A DNA stretch of 64,000 nucleotides from Alloacidobacterium sp963823845 (GCA_963823845.1 CAWGND010000013.1:186001-250000); one strand, 5' to 3'; shown: positions 1-9,038, numbered from the stretch's first letter. Notes: generated from the letters alone by a model not told the origin. Numbers and translations are program-made.

Positions 1-378
1 ATTCATGCAGGCAGCAAAGAAGTCGCCGTACTGGCGCTGCAGTGCGGTCTTTGGCGCATCAGCCGCTTTCTTAAGGTCCACATAAAGCAGATATCGGTTG
101 TGCTCGGCTAGTTCGTTGAAGCGTCCCCAGCGCACCTGGTCACTCGGTATCGGATTGGCTTTCCGCCAGTTGCCGCAGGCGTATTGAAAGAAATCTGTAC
201 AGGGATCAGCGGTCTTGTCGATCGCGGAGAGGTCGAAGCTGTGCGGGGTTGTTGGCTCAGCGGGAGCAGCGCTCGCTGGCTGGTCCGCCGCCAACGCTGG
301 ATGTGTTCCGGTAGATTGTTGCGCAATGGCGAAGCCGGCGCCAAGTAGCAGCACCGAAGCAATACGAATCAGTTGCAT
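1..378 (-). CDS. M13 family metallopeptidase (neprilysin/PepO-like), N-terminal part only
   Basis: The first 126 codons of a gene that runs off the left edge. The ATG at 376-378 opens a signal peptide (MQLIRIASVLLLGAGFAIAQ, likely cleaved near residue 20), so the product is exported. After a low-complexity linker comes the start of the M13 N-terminal domain, with the typical block containing DPCTDFFQYACGNW and then a helix rich in Asn, Tyr and Leu. In this family the zinc site (HExxH) lies in the C-terminal third, which is outside the window, so activity cannot be judged. M13 enzymes are zinc endopeptidases that cut oligopeptides. The family call is firm; substrate is unknown. Confidence 0.88.
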   Translation of the reverse strand, partial: MQLIRIASVLLLGAGFAIAQQSTGTHPALAADQPASAAPAEPTTPHSFDLSAIDKTADPCTDFFQYACGNWRKANPIPSDQVRWGRFNELAEHNRYLLYVDLKKAADAPKTALQRQYGDFFAACMN

Positions 379-478
379 ATCGAGTCCTCGAAACGCAGGC
401 CACACCTCTGCGTGCGCGATACGGATGCTGGCCTTGGAAAGTAGCACAGCAGCATTGGCTGTGTTTGCTCAAAAGCGT

Positions 479-497
479 AACACGCAGACTGCGTGTT
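479..497. promoter_or_regulatory. Perfect 19-bp dyad upstream of the M13 peptidase gene (possible operator)
   Basis: Nine-base arms around a single central A (AACACGCAG/CTGCGTGTT), about 100 bp upstream of the M13 peptidase start. No T-run follows on either strand, so a rho-independent terminator for the mlaD-like gene ending at 652 is less likely than a protein-binding site. The rest of the 379-651 gap holds no convincing gene. Confidence 0.4.
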
Positions 498-651
498 ATG
501 TCTCAGAGAACCAGTCAAGATGATTTAGAGGGAGGCGAACTGGGCGATCTTGTGGTAGTTCGATTAGAAGGGGGTGTCCTCAAGGAACGATGCCTTCTTG
601 ATGTGGCGTCGAACCAATCCTTATAGGCGCATGTACCCTGCCGGAACACCG

Positions 652-1728
652 CTAAAAGATCTTCAGATGAATCGTCAGATACTTCTTTGGATCCTGCCTT
701 ATCGCGACAATCAAATTGTTCGTATTCTGAATCATCTCGTCGGCGTGCGTGTAGAGACCCTTGTTCACCACCAACTGCCCGATCGTGCCTTCGCCGTTAT
801 CCACGCGGTTCAGAATCGAATCGAGTTTGGTGACCGTATCATTCAGCTTGTCGGCGAATTTCGGGTCCTTGGCCAGAATCCCGATGCTGCCCTTACCGGC
901 GTTAATGTCTTTCAATAATGAGTTCAGATTCTGCGTCGCCTCGCGGAAATTGTTATAGAGCGTCTCATCTTTGATCAGCTTCCCAACGGTGCCCTTGCCA
1001 CTGTCGATCTGGTTTGCTACATCCTGCAGTTTGGCAGCCGCGTCGTTGGCGCGGTTGTACAGCGTGTCGTCGGCAAACAGCTTCCCGATGGAGCCTCTGC
1101 CGTTGCCTACCTGGTCCACCAGATTCTGAATCTCATTCAGCGCCCCAATGGCGCGGTTATAAAGGGTTGGATCGTTGATGAGCATGCCGATCGAACCTTT
1201 TCCGCTGTTAAGGGAGTCGACCAGATTGTCGACCTTGGCAAGAATCGTGTTCAGCTGCTCAATCGTTCCCTGGCTCGATTTGATGACATCGCTCAGGTTC
1301 GGCGTCTCCGTGGTCTGTAACTCAGAGTTGTCCTGGATCGGACCGCCGGTCGCAAACTTGCTGTTGATATCAACTACTGTGTCGCCCAGAACGCCAATCG
1401 TCTCCAGGCTCGTCTTCGAGTCAGAGTGCAGCGCCGGGACAAACTTCTTGCTGATGCGCATCACGACTTCCACCGGCGTCAGCTTGCGCTCCGGCACAAT
1501 GCGGATGCTTTTGACGTTGCCGATCGTGACCCCCTCGAGATTGACGGGCGCGCCTACTTTCAATCCAGCCGCATTCTCGAAATAGGAGCGAGTTGTGATC
1601 TTTCCAGCGAAAAAGCCGCCCGTGTTTCCCGACATGAGAAACACCAGCGCAGTGAGCGCGGCCAGCGCCACAAGTACCAGCACGCCGACTTTCAATTGGG
1701 ACCACTGGACTTCCTGCTGGCTCGGCAC
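652..1728 (-). CDS. MlaD/MCE family protein with C-terminal G-[ST]-[IV]-G repeats
   Basis: A 358-residue protein starting at GTG (1726-1728), with a strong GAGGAGG ribosome site just upstream. It has one N-terminal transmembrane anchor (about residues 10-33) followed by a single MCE/MlaD domain (about 38-115, with the family segment around GLKVGAPVNLEGV). Substrate-binding MCE proteins sit in the periplasm and serve ABC systems that move phospholipids or other lipids between membranes. The C-terminal 200 residues form about five repeats of roughly 40 residues, each centred on a GKGSIG-like motif followed by a helix. No permease (MlaE) or ATPase (MlaF) gene is adjacent, so partners must be encoded elsewhere. 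Family call strong; cargo unknown. Confidence 0.88.
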   Translation of the reverse strand: MPSQQEVQWSQLKVGVLVLVALAALTALVFLMSGNTGGFFAGKITTRSYFENAAGLKVGAPVNLEGVTIGNVKSIRIVPERKLTPVEVVMRISKKFVPALHSDSKTSLETIGVLGDTVVDINSKFATGGPIQDNSELQTTETPNLSDVIKSSQGTIEQLNTILAKVDNLVDSLNSGKGSIGMLINDPTLYNRAIGALNEIQNLVDQVGNGRGSIGKLFADDTLYNRANDAAAKLQDVANQIDSGKGTVGKLIKDETLYNNFREATQNLNSLLKDINAGKGSIGILAKDPKFADKLNDTVTKLDSILNRVDNGEGTIGQLVVNKGLYTHADEMIQNTNNLIVAIRQDPKKYLTIHLKIF

Positions 1729-1860
1729 AACCCTCCTCGTTCAGTTCTGGGAATTCACGAATATTGCCACTGCGACTTGAGAATACCAAACGACAAGGTC
1801 GACCACAGCTTCCGTTTGGATGGCGCCATCAGGCCAACCGTTGCAAAACGATACAGTCCG

Positions 1861-2250
1861 TTATCTTGTCTCGCTGTTTTCAAGATGGACCGAAGCCATA
1901 GCCAGCGTCGCCGTATGTGTGAGCGAAAGTGATACATGCTCCACCCCGAGACGGTTAGCGATCTCCAGCGCCCGTCCCGTCAAATGCAATGTGGGACGAT
2001 GTCCGGGCTGCCGCCGCACTTCCAACTCTTTCCACGTCACACCATGCTGAATGCCGGTTCCGAGCGCCTTCGCTCCTGCCTCTTTCGCAGCAAAACGCGC
2101 GGCAAAACTCTCCGCGAAGTTCTTTTTGCGTCGACAGAATGCAATCTCTTCCGCAGTAAAAATCTTTTCCAGAAAGCGGTCGCCAAAGCGGGCAATGGAC
2201 TGTGCAATACGCTCGATTTCCACAATGTCGATTCCGGTACCGATAAGCAT
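1861..2250 (-). CDS. acpS: Holo-[acyl-carrier-protein] synthase
   Basis: About 129 residues. It transfers 4'-phosphopantetheine from CoA to the conserved serine of acyl carrier protein, activating it for fatty acid synthesis in the cytoplasm. The N-terminal block IGTGIDIVEIERI carries the metal-binding Asp, and the FAARFAAKEAGAKALGTG segment carries the catalytic Glu-Lys helix. The ATG at 2248-2250 is chosen because it directly precedes the family N-terminus; a GGGAGG lies 13 bases upstream. An in-frame TTG 24 bases earlier would add eight residues that include the ribosome-site sequence itself. The gene is upstream of the mlaD-like gene on the same strand, 132 bp apart. Confidence 0.95.
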   Translation of the reverse strand: MLIGTGIDIVEIERIAQSIARFGDRFLEKIFTAEEIAFCRRKKNFAESFAARFAAKEAGAKALGTGIQHGVTWKELEVRRQPGHRPTLHLTGRALEIANRLGVEHVSLSLTHTATLAMASVHLENSETR

Positions 2251-2354
2251 GAGCAGATATTTTCCTCCCTGCAAGTTAGCACAGCTCTCCGCGCACCCTG
2301 GCGAGTTCTATCTGTTCATTCCCGAAACACATCCGGCCAGCCAGACACCGCCCG

Positions 2355-2780
2355 ATGAAGATTCCCGCCTCCCGATCCGATCAAGTAGCTGTGTTCGATA
2401 CAGAAGAACTCGTAGATTGGGACCTTCGGCTGGCTGCAACCTGCGCCGACGATCCCCAGCGCATCCTGCGCTTCCTGACCGGCGCGGTCGTTGCCTGCGG
2501 CGGATGGGTGCTCTCCCGCAGCATGCCCGGTTCCGACACCGTAGAGATGAGCTTTGAATTCACCCGCGCCGTCAGCCTCGAGGTCTATAGCGTACTTATC
2601 GCCGCCGGCCTCGAACTGAGCCGCGAAGCCCACATCAGCATGACCGAGCTATGCCAGTGCACCAAAGACCTGATCACGACGAAAGCCTTCGACGTAGCCC
2701 GCGTCCGGCTGCTCATCCTCGCCGCCCCACTCAATGGCAAGGGAACAAAAGATAAACAACGGCCCGCAGGGAGAATGTAA
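2355..2780 (+). CDS. Conserved hypothetical protein, 141 aa
   Basis: A soluble, acidic protein of 141 residues with no signal peptide or membrane segment. It begins at ATG 2355, diverging from acpS with about 100 bp between. The sequence is mixed alpha/beta with a Cys pair around ELCQC (about residue 97) and a Gly-Gly-Trp near residue 50. Nothing specific enough to name a family is visible. Codon use matches the neighbouring genes and the frame is open throughout, so a real gene is likely. The C-terminal tail (KGTKDKQRPAGRM) runs up to the palindromic repeat at 2794. Confidence 0.6.
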   Translation: MKIPASRSDQVAVFDTEELVDWDLRLAATCADDPQRILRFLTGAVVACGGWVLSRSMPGSDTVEMSFEFTRAVSLEVYSVLIAAGLELSREAHISMTELCQCTKDLITTKAFDVARVRLLILAAPLNGKGTKDKQRPAGRM

Positions 2781-2793
2781 CCCAGCCATGAAA

Positions 2794-2848
2794 AACGGGT
2801 GCCCCATCCTTTCGCGCATTTTGCGAAAGGGTGGAAGAGCAAAATATT
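2794..2848. repeat. REP-like palindromic repeat, copy 1 (GTGCCCCATCC family)
   Basis: A GTGCCCCATCCTTTCGCGCA arm is followed by its near-complement TTTGCGAAAGGGTGG and AAGAGCA. It sits between the convergent ends of the 141-aa gene and recG. Three further copies are at 5213, 8975 and 18372. The stem could act as a bidirectional terminator. Confidence 0.7.
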
Positions 2849-2851
2849 CGC

Positions 2852-5093
2852 TCAGCCAGCTTCCACCAGCCCATAACGCCGCTGCCAGGCCTCCCGCAAC
2901 CGAGTACGAACCAGCTTCCTCTCCTCATCCGTGCCCTCAGGATTCTCAACAAACCGCGCCGCCTCCGCCTTCGCGCGCTCCAGCAGTTCCCGATCCCGCA
3001 CCAGATTCGCCACGCGAAAATCCGGCAATCCCGCTTGCCGCGTGCCAAAAAACTCTCCCGGCCCACGCAGCTGCAGATCCAGCTCCGCCAGCTCAAACCC
3101 ATTCTGCGTGCGCACCATCGCCGCCAGCCGCTCCTCGGCCTGCGGAGACACCTTCCCGCCCGTCATCAAAATGCAATACGACTTCGCCGCGCCGCGCCCC
3201 ACGCGCCCGCGCAGCTGATGCATCTGCGCCAGCCCAAAACGCTCCGCATGCTCGATGACCATCACCGTAGCATTCGGCACATCCACGCCCACTTCGATCA
3301 CCGTGGTCGCAATCAGAACATCGAGTTCGCCCCGCTGAAAGCGCCGCATCACAATTTCTTTCTCTTCCGCATCCAGCCGCCCATGCAGCAACCCCAGCCG
3401 CAGCCCGGCCAGATGCAGTCGCCGCAACTCCTCATACATGTCGGTAGCGGCCTTGAGCGAAGGCTTCTCAAACAACGACTCCGTTTCGCCGCTTTGGCCT
3501 CTTTTTCGGCAGCCTTCTTCTTCGGCTCCGTCTTCGACTCTGCATCCGGATCGGAGCAAAGTCCAGTTCCGGCTGATCGTCCTTCGCTCCCTTCAATCAC
3601 CGGATAGACAACGTAAGCCTGATGCCCACGCCCCACCTGCTTGCGCACAAATTCCCACACCTCATCCGCCCGCTCATCCGACCACTTGCCGCGTCACAAT
3701 CGGCGTGCGCCCCGGCGGCAACTCATCAGCACGCTCAAATCCAGATCGCCATAGAGCGAAAGCGCCAGCGTCCGCGGAATCGGCGTCGCCGTCATCACCA
3801 GCACATGCGGCTCCGCTGCATTCGGCTTCTTCATCAGCCGAAAACGCTGCATCACGCCAAACCGATGCTGCTCATCGACCACAACCAGTCCCAGCTTGGC
3901 GAACTCCACCTTCTCTTCGATCAGCGCATGCGTGCCGATCACCAGATCCGCCTCGCCGCTGCAAAATGCTGCTGCGGTTCGGCCGCTTCACGATCTTCAT
4001 CCAGCGACCCCGTCAGCAGCACAATGCGGTAACGCTTCGACGACCGTTCCAGCAGCTTCTTCGCCGCCAGAAAATGCTGCGTTGCCAGAATTTCCGTTGG
4101 AGCCATCAGGGCTGCCTGGTAGCCATTCTCAATCGCCACCAGCATCGCCTGCAGCGCCACAATCGTTTTGCCCGACCCCACATCGCCCTGCAGCAGCCGC
4201 CGCATCGGCGTAGGCTGCCGCAGGTCCGGCAACAATCTCGCCCAGCGCATTCTTCTGCGCCGCCGTAGGATGAAACGGCAGAATCTCGCGAATCGCCTCG
4301 CGGACTTTTCCGCCGTCTCAAAGCCAATCCCGACGCGCTCCTTCAAGCGCCGCCGCTTCAGCTCCAGTCCCAGCTCCAGAAAAAACAGCTCTTCAAAAAT
4401 CAGCCGCCGGTGCGCCGCCGTCGCCGAAGCCTGCAACTGCGTTATCGGCGTCCCCGCAGGAGGGAAGTGCACACTCCGCAGCGCCTCTCTCGCGATCGGC
4501 AACGTAAGCCGCTCGCATCAGAGCCACGCGGCAAAGTCTCCGGCAACATGCCCTTCCAATTCTCCAAGCAGGTTGTAGACAATCCGCCGAATCCACCGCG
4601 AACTCAGCTTTATTGCCGCCAAGCGACTCATACACCGGAACAATGCGCCCAACCTCCAGCAGCTCCGATTCATCCTCGTCCGCAGGCAAAATCTCAATCT
4701 GCGGCTGAATCATCTTGAAGCCGCGCCGCCGAGCGCGAAGGCTCCACCTTGCCGTAGAGCGCCAGCATCTGGCCCGACTTAAACTTGTCCTTGAGATACG
4801 TCCCGTGAAACCACATGCACTTGAGCGAGGAGATGCCCTGCCCGACAGTCATCTCAAAGATGGGCATCGAGCGAGTCCGCAGCAGAACCGTGCCGCGCAC
4901 CTCACCGATCACGCTCGCCATCTCGCCCGGCTTCAATTCACTCAAGGCGCATTGGATGCAGCCGGTCCTCATAGCGAAACGGCAAGTGATACAGCAAATC
5001 CTCGACCGTCGAAACGCCCTTTGCCTTCAGCGATTCGCCAATGCGAGGCCCAATGCCTTTTACAAATTGAACGTCAGTTTCCAGCCCCAACAC
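2852..5093 (-). pseudogene. recG: ATP-dependent DNA helicase RecG, broken by about ten or more single-base indels
   Basis: All RecG domains are present in order but spread over three frames. The wedge N-terminus (VKGIGPRIGESLKAKG) is near 5075-4975 and the OB fold near 4930-4540. The Walker A GDVGSGKT is near 4185, DEQH near 3880, and the QLRGRVGRG helicase block near 3205. The conserved C-terminus with GPGEFFGTRQAG ends at 2852. Breaks are visible near 4960, 4715, 4615, 4500-4560, 4308, 4227, 3985, 3727, 3690, 3575-3590, 3540 and 3490. Several fall in short homopolymers (TTTT at 4306-4309) and each is compensated by a nearby opposite change. RecG remodels stalled forks and Holliday junctions. 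No start is certain; GTG 5091-5093 just precedes the conserved N-terminus. Either a decayed gene or clustered assembly errors. Confidence 0.9.
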
Positions 5094-5212
5094 AAAAGCG
5101 ATCCTACCATTGCATGGAGCAGCCGCGCGCTTCGTGCGCCATCCTTGCCTCTCCATCAACTCAACTTCATCTCCGCTCCTGCTGGTCGCCGAAATGTCTC
5201 TATAGCGAAATC

Positions 5213-5262
5213 CTGGGTGCCCCATCCTTTTGCGCAAAGGGTGGGAGGCCACAATCTAAACC
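5213..5262. repeat. REP-like palindromic repeat, copy 2
   Basis: GTGCCCCATCCTTTTGCGCA followed by AAGGGTGGGAGGCCAC, a shorter-loop version of the element at 2794. It lies in the 5094-5443 gap between recG and the sigma-factor gene. The rest of that gap is AT-richer and shows no gene; the sigma-factor promoter should be there. Confidence 0.65.
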
Positions 5263-5443
5263 AGTATCAAAGTGCGAAGGGATGAATGTCCTTGTGATTA
5301 CGCGCGGGAAATACCACTCACTCATCGTTAGAATCACCGATATTTATTTTTCCTTGCCTCGCTGCCTTTGCCGAGGCGGAAAATTTCTTCCGCCTAGTCT
5401 GTTAGAAACTTCCGTTCCACGCGACTACCTTAAGTGAGAGGAA

Positions 5444-5974
5444 TTGAGGGCCATCTTGACGGAAGACCTGAACCAGGATGACCTGTACGGGAACGCAGTA
5501 GAGGAATACGGCTCATCACTCGAGAGGCTAGCGAGTGCCTACGAGGCTGATCCGGACAGGCGCCGCGACCTGATCCAGGATATTCATTTTCAGCTGTGGC
5601 GGAGCTTTCTGCGTTATGATGCCCGCTGCTCCATTCGGACTTGGGTTTACCGCGTCGCTCATAATGTCGCTGCTTCATATGTCATGCGTGAACGTCGAGT
5701 TTTTTCCACGCTTGTGAGTCTGGAAGAACTCGAAATGCTCTCGGACAAGAGTGAGGGGCAGTTCGCTGCAAATCAGCGAATAAATCTTGAGCGGCTGTCG
5801 GCGTTGATTCAACAGCTCAAGCCCGTTGACCGCCAAGTCATTGTCTCTTATCTGGAAGATATGGATGCGGCTTCCATTGGAGAAATTACGGGACTATCAC
5901 CCGGAAATGTGGCTGTAAGGATTCATCGGATCAAGAATCTCCTGGCGAAGCGGTTCCATAAGAGAGAGGAATAA
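5444..5974 (+). CDS. RNA polymerase sigma factor, sigma-70 family (ECF-like)
   Basis: About 176 residues. Region 2 spans roughly residues 20-85: a DLIQDIHFQLWRSF helix is followed by the RTWVYRVAHNVAASY DNA-melting block. Region 4 (about 115-170) has LKPVDRQVIVSYLEDMDAASI followed by the helix-turn-helix GEITGLSPGNVAVRIHRIK. Such factors recruit polymerase to a small regulon. The start is uncertain: TTG 5444 and TTG 5456 both have purine-rich sites in front and no ATG is available before region 2. The stop overlaps the next gene's ATG by one base (TAATG), so the pair is probably translationally coupled and the neighbour may control the factor. Confidence 0.88.
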   Translation: MRAILTEDLNQDDLYGNAVEEYGSSLERLASAYEADPDRRRDLIQDIHFQLWRSFLRYDARCSIRTWVYRVAHNVAASYVMRERRVFSTLVSLEELEMLSDKSEGQFAANQRINLERLSALIQQLKPVDRQVIVSYLEDMDAASIGEITGLSPGNVAVRIHRIKNLLAKRFHKREE

Positions 5975-6579
5975 TGCACGACTATTTCCAAAATCGCGAT
6001 GAGAACGCCTCCAAAAGAATCTGGCAAAACCAACCAACGGAGAAATCAACAATGACCTTGGAAATGATTCGACAAAGGGCGCAGGAACTGCATGCCAGGA
6101 CTCGCCGAGAGCTATATGCAAATATCACTACGACCTTGATGATCGTTGCAATCTCTGGTTTTGGATCTATGCACACACACGACTGGGTATTACGGTTTGC
6201 CTTTGTGGTCGCTGTTGTCTGGGCCGTTGCAGGGCAGTATTTCCTCCATCGGGGCATGTGGGCTGTGACGTCACCGGAAGACATGGCTTTAATTGGTGGC
6301 TTGGACTTTTACCGACGAGAAGTCAACCGGCGACGCACTTTGCCTGGCCGCGTCCTACAGTGGTCTCTCGGACCAATCGTTCTGTCCATTGGCGCCTTGA
6401 GTCTGGTGTTAACCGGGATCGCATGGAATTTAGGCCGATCCGCAACTGTAATGTTCCCGTTCTGCGCCAGTGTCTTCATTTGGATAGTCGCAGTCCTCGT
6501 TCTCAGGTCGCACAGTCAAAGGGAACTGCAACGGGAAATCGATGAATTAAACAACATCGAGAAGGCGAGTGGCCAGTAG
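5974..6579 (+). CDS. Integral membrane protein coupled to the sigma factor
   Basis: 201 residues. A charged N-terminal part with an Arg/Glu-rich helix (MIRQRAQELHARTRRELY) is followed by four predicted membrane spans in two pairs (roughly residues 48-63, 70-89, 130-150, 157-173), then a charged C-terminal coil. The ATG at 5974 overlaps the sigma-factor stop. A second ATG at 6052 has its own GGAG site nine bases upstream and may be the true start, giving 175 residues. No zinc-finger anti-sigma motif is seen. Position and coupling suggest an anti-sigma or sensor role, but this is inference from context only. Confidence 0.7.
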   Translation: MHDYFQNRDENASKRIWQNQPTEKSTMTLEMIRQRAQELHARTRRELYANITTTLMIVAISGFGSMHTHDWVLRFAFVVAVVWAVAGQYFLHRGMWAVTSPEDMALIGGLDFYRREVNRRRTLPGRVLQWSLGPIVLSIGALSLVLTGIAWNLGRSATVMFPFCASVFIWIVAVLVLRSHSQRELQREIDELNNIEKASGQ

Positions 6580-6730
6580 AGTTCGGCTTGTGTGTTTCAC
6601 TCTGAGAAATCAGACGCACAATGGGAACCAATTTTTGCAGAACTACACCATGTTTGCTTCGCGAGCATGGTGCGTACTCAGCTGGATACTCAGTCTCTTG
6701 CTAAACTGGCACCACCCCCAGGGAGAGCGC

Positions 6731-7636
6731 ATGGCCGCAGTCGTAGAACTGGACCACATCTCAAAGTCATACGAAAACAAGATAGCCGTTAAAGACCTGA
6801 GCCTGAGCATCGACGCCGGAACCATGTTCGGCCTCCTCGGCCCCAACGGAGCAGGCAAAACCTCCAGCATCCGCATGATGGTCGGCATCACCATGCCCGA
6901 CTCCGGCACGGTCAATCTCCTCGGCAAACCCTTCGCCCGCGAAAGCCTCAGGAACATTGGCTACCTGCCCGAAGAGCGCGGCCTCTACAAGAAAATGAAA
7001 GTCATGGACCAGCTCATCTTCATGGGCGAGCTGCGCGGGCTGGATAAGACAGTCGCCGCAAAGCGGGCACACGACTGGTGCGAGCGCCTCCAGATTCTCG
7101 ATGCGATCGACAAGAAAACAGAAGAGCTCTCCAAGGGCATGCAGCAGAAGATGCAGTTCATCTCCACCCTGCTCCACGACCCCGCGCTCATCATCATGGA
7201 CGAGCCCTTCTCCGGCCTCGATCCTGTCAACGCCGTCCTGTTGCAGGACACCCTCGTCGACCTGAAGAACGCAGGCAAGGCCATTCTCTTCTCCACCCAC
7301 CGCATGGATCAGGTCGAGAAGCTCTGCGACGCGATCTGCCTCATCGATCGCGGCCACGTCGTCCTTTCCGGCGGCATGCGCGAGGTCAAGTCCCGCTACG
7401 AGCGCAACCGCGTCGTCATCGAATTCGAAGGGGACAACGGATTTCTGCATCATCCAGCTATCGCTGAATGCAAGGCCTACGCCGGACACGTCGAGATCAG
7501 GCTGAAGCCGCACGCCGACGCGCAAAGCCTCCTGCGCGAGGCCGCGCAAAAAGCAGCCATCTACAAGTTCGAACTCGTCGAGCCGTCACTCGAAGAAATC
7601 TTTATCCAGACCGTGGGAGAAAAAATCGATGCGTGA
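6731..7636 (+). CDS. ABC transporter ATP-binding protein (NatA-like)
   Basis: 301 residues from ATG 6731, with GGGAGAG upstream. Walker A GPNGAGKT is at residues 37-44, the signature LSKGM at about 133-137, Walker B ending in MDEPFSGLD at about 157-165, and the switch His in FSTHRMDQ. A C-terminal extension of about 80 residues (ending EEIFIQTVG) is typical of ATPases that drive ABC-2 permeases such as NatAB. It powers the permease that follows, whose start overlaps this stop by 8 bases. Substrate is not evident; NatA/NatB of Bacillus export sodium, but many relatives do not. Confidence 0.92.
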   Translation: MAAVVELDHISKSYENKIAVKDLSLSIDAGTMFGLLGPNGAGKTSSIRMMVGITMPDSGTVNLLGKPFARESLRNIGYLPEERGLYKKMKVMDQLIFMGELRGLDKTVAAKRAHDWCERLQILDAIDKKTEELSKGMQQKMQFISTLLHDPALIIMDEPFSGLDPVNAVLLQDTLVDLKNAGKAILFSTHRMDQVEKLCDAICLIDRGHVVLSGGMREVKSRYERNRVVIEFEGDNGFLHHPAIAECKAYAGHVEIRLKPHADAQSLLREAAQKAAIYKFELVEPSLEEIFIQTVGEKIDA

Positions 7637-8873
7637 TATGTGGCTCATCGCAAAACGCGAATATCTCGAGCAAGTGCGCGGCAAGGCCTTCAAGATCACG
7701 ACCATCCTCATTCCCGTGATCTTCGCCGCCGTCATCGCCATCTCCGTGCTCGCAGGCAAATACTCCGGTTCCGGAAAACATTTCGTCGTCGCCGCCAACA
7801 ATGCCACGCTCGCCGAAGACGTGCGTGCTCAACTGCTCACCGACAAAGACGCCGATCTGCACGTCGATGTCCTCGCGCCGGCTGCCGATTCCGACCGCCA
7901 GCAGCTTGTCGACAAGGTCACCCAGAAGCAAATCGATGGATTCTTGTGGCTTGTCCAGGATGTGAATGGCAGGACAACCGCCGTCTACGCCGGACGCTCG
8001 ACCGGCGACTTCACGACCGCATCCAGACTTTCCGACTCGCTGGACCGCGCCATCCTTGAGCAGCAGCTCACCGGCCACGGGGTGGCCGCAACCGACGCCA
8101 CAGCGCTCACGAAAGGGGTCAAGATCAAAACCCGCCAGGTCCGCGACGGCAAAGAAGTCGACAGCAGCACCCTTGGCACCTTCATCGCCGCCTATGTCAT
8201 GGCTTTCCTGCTCACCTTCACCGTCATGATGTACGGCATGAACGTAGGCCGCTCCGTCATCCAGGAAAAGACCTCGCGCATTTTCGAAGTCATGCTCTCG
8301 ACCGTCGAGCCAAAAGACATGCTCGCCGGAAAACTCATCGGGATCGGAGCCGTCGGCCTGTCGCAGCTGGCCATCTGGGCCCTGGCCGCCGGAATCTTCC
8401 TCAGCACAGCCCTCGCCGCCACCCTGATGACAGGCGAGTTCCAGATCCACATCTCCATCCCGGAGATCGTCCTTTTCGCCGTTTACTTCCTGCTCGGATA
8501 CGCCCTCTACAGCACGCTCTTCGCCGGCCTCGCCGCCACGTGCGAAAGCGAGCAGGAACTGCAACAATACGCCCCGCTGGCCGCAGTGCCCGTCTGGCTC
8601 AGCTTCAGCATGATCACCTTCATCATGAGCAACCCCAACTCCTTCTGGTCGGTGGTCGTCTCGCTCTTCCCGCCCTGCGCGCCTATCGCCATGTTCCTGC
8701 GCATCGCCTCGCAGTTCCCGCCGATTTGGCAGATCGCCCTTTCGCTCGTCCTGCTGCTCGCATCGGTCGTCTTCGTCATCTGGTTCTCATCGCGCATCTA
8801 CCGCATCGGCATTCTCATGTACGGCAAACGGGCCACGATCCCGGAAATGCTCCGCTGGCTGAGGTACAGCTAA
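7629..8873 (+). CDS. ABC-2 family transporter permease (NatB-like)
   Basis: 414 residues. An N-terminal span follows the family opening WLIAKREYLEQVRGKAFKI. A large extracytoplasmic domain (about 50-180) comes next, then a cluster of five to six membrane spans from about residue 185 to 395. The motif RSVIQEKTSRIFEVMLSTV near residues 209-227 is characteristic of this family. It pairs with the ATPase upstream (8-base overlap). A diverged copy of its last 24 codons plus stop is found again at 10483-10557, pointing to a duplication or rearrangement here. Confidence 0.9.
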   Translation: MRDMWLIAKREYLEQVRGKAFKITTILIPVIFAAVIAISVLAGKYSGSGKHFVVAANNATLAEDVRAQLLTDKDADLHVDVLAPAADSDRQQLVDKVTQKQIDGFLWLVQDVNGRTTAVYAGRSTGDFTTASRLSDSLDRAILEQQLTGHGVAATDATALTKGVKIKTRQVRDGKEVDSSTLGTFIAAYVMAFLLTFTVMMYGMNVGRSVIQEKTSRIFEVMLSTVEPKDMLAGKLIGIGAVGLSQLAIWALAAGIFLSTALAATLMTGEFQIHISIPEIVLFAVYFLLGYALYSTLFAGLAATCESEQELQQYAPLAAVPVWLSFSMITFIMSNPNSFWSVVVSLFPPCAPIAMFLRIASQFPPIWQIALSLVLLLASVVFVIWFSSRIYRIGILMYGKRATIPEMLRWLRYS

Positions 8874-8926
8874 GGACTGGCCGTCAGGCACACGCGATTC
8901 AACCCATTCGTGCCACTCCTAACAGT

Positions 8927-9034
8927 GTCATCCTGAGCGGAGAGCACGCAGTCGAAGGACCCGCGGTTCGTCGCCAGCAGCAAGAAAAGTTGTGCCCCTC
9001 CTTCGCGGAGCGAAGGAGGGGGAAGCACGTATCT
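8927..9034. repeat. Composite intergenic repeat: CCTGAGCG element plus REP-like palindrome copy 3
   Basis: 8927-8962 carries the TCATCCTGAGCG...GTCGAAGGACCC element, related to copies at 18466 and 21795. At 8975-9034, GCAGCAAGAAAA leads into GTGCCCCTCCTTCGCGGAGCGAAGGAGGGGGAAGCACG, a strong hairpin of the same family as 2794, 5213 and 18372. It separates the convergent permease and the gene ending at 9039. Confidence 0.65.
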
Positions 9035-9038
9035 AGAG

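Noticed and set aside
2831..4268. Two long plus-strand frames opposite recG
   Set aside because: Arg/Pro/His-rich composition typical of antisense of GC-rich coding DNA; the conserved RecG motifs are on the minus strand.
6767..8567. Long minus-strand frames opposite the ABC transporter genes
   Set aside because: Gly/Asp/Val-rich translations without motifs; shadows of the plus-strand ATPase and permease.
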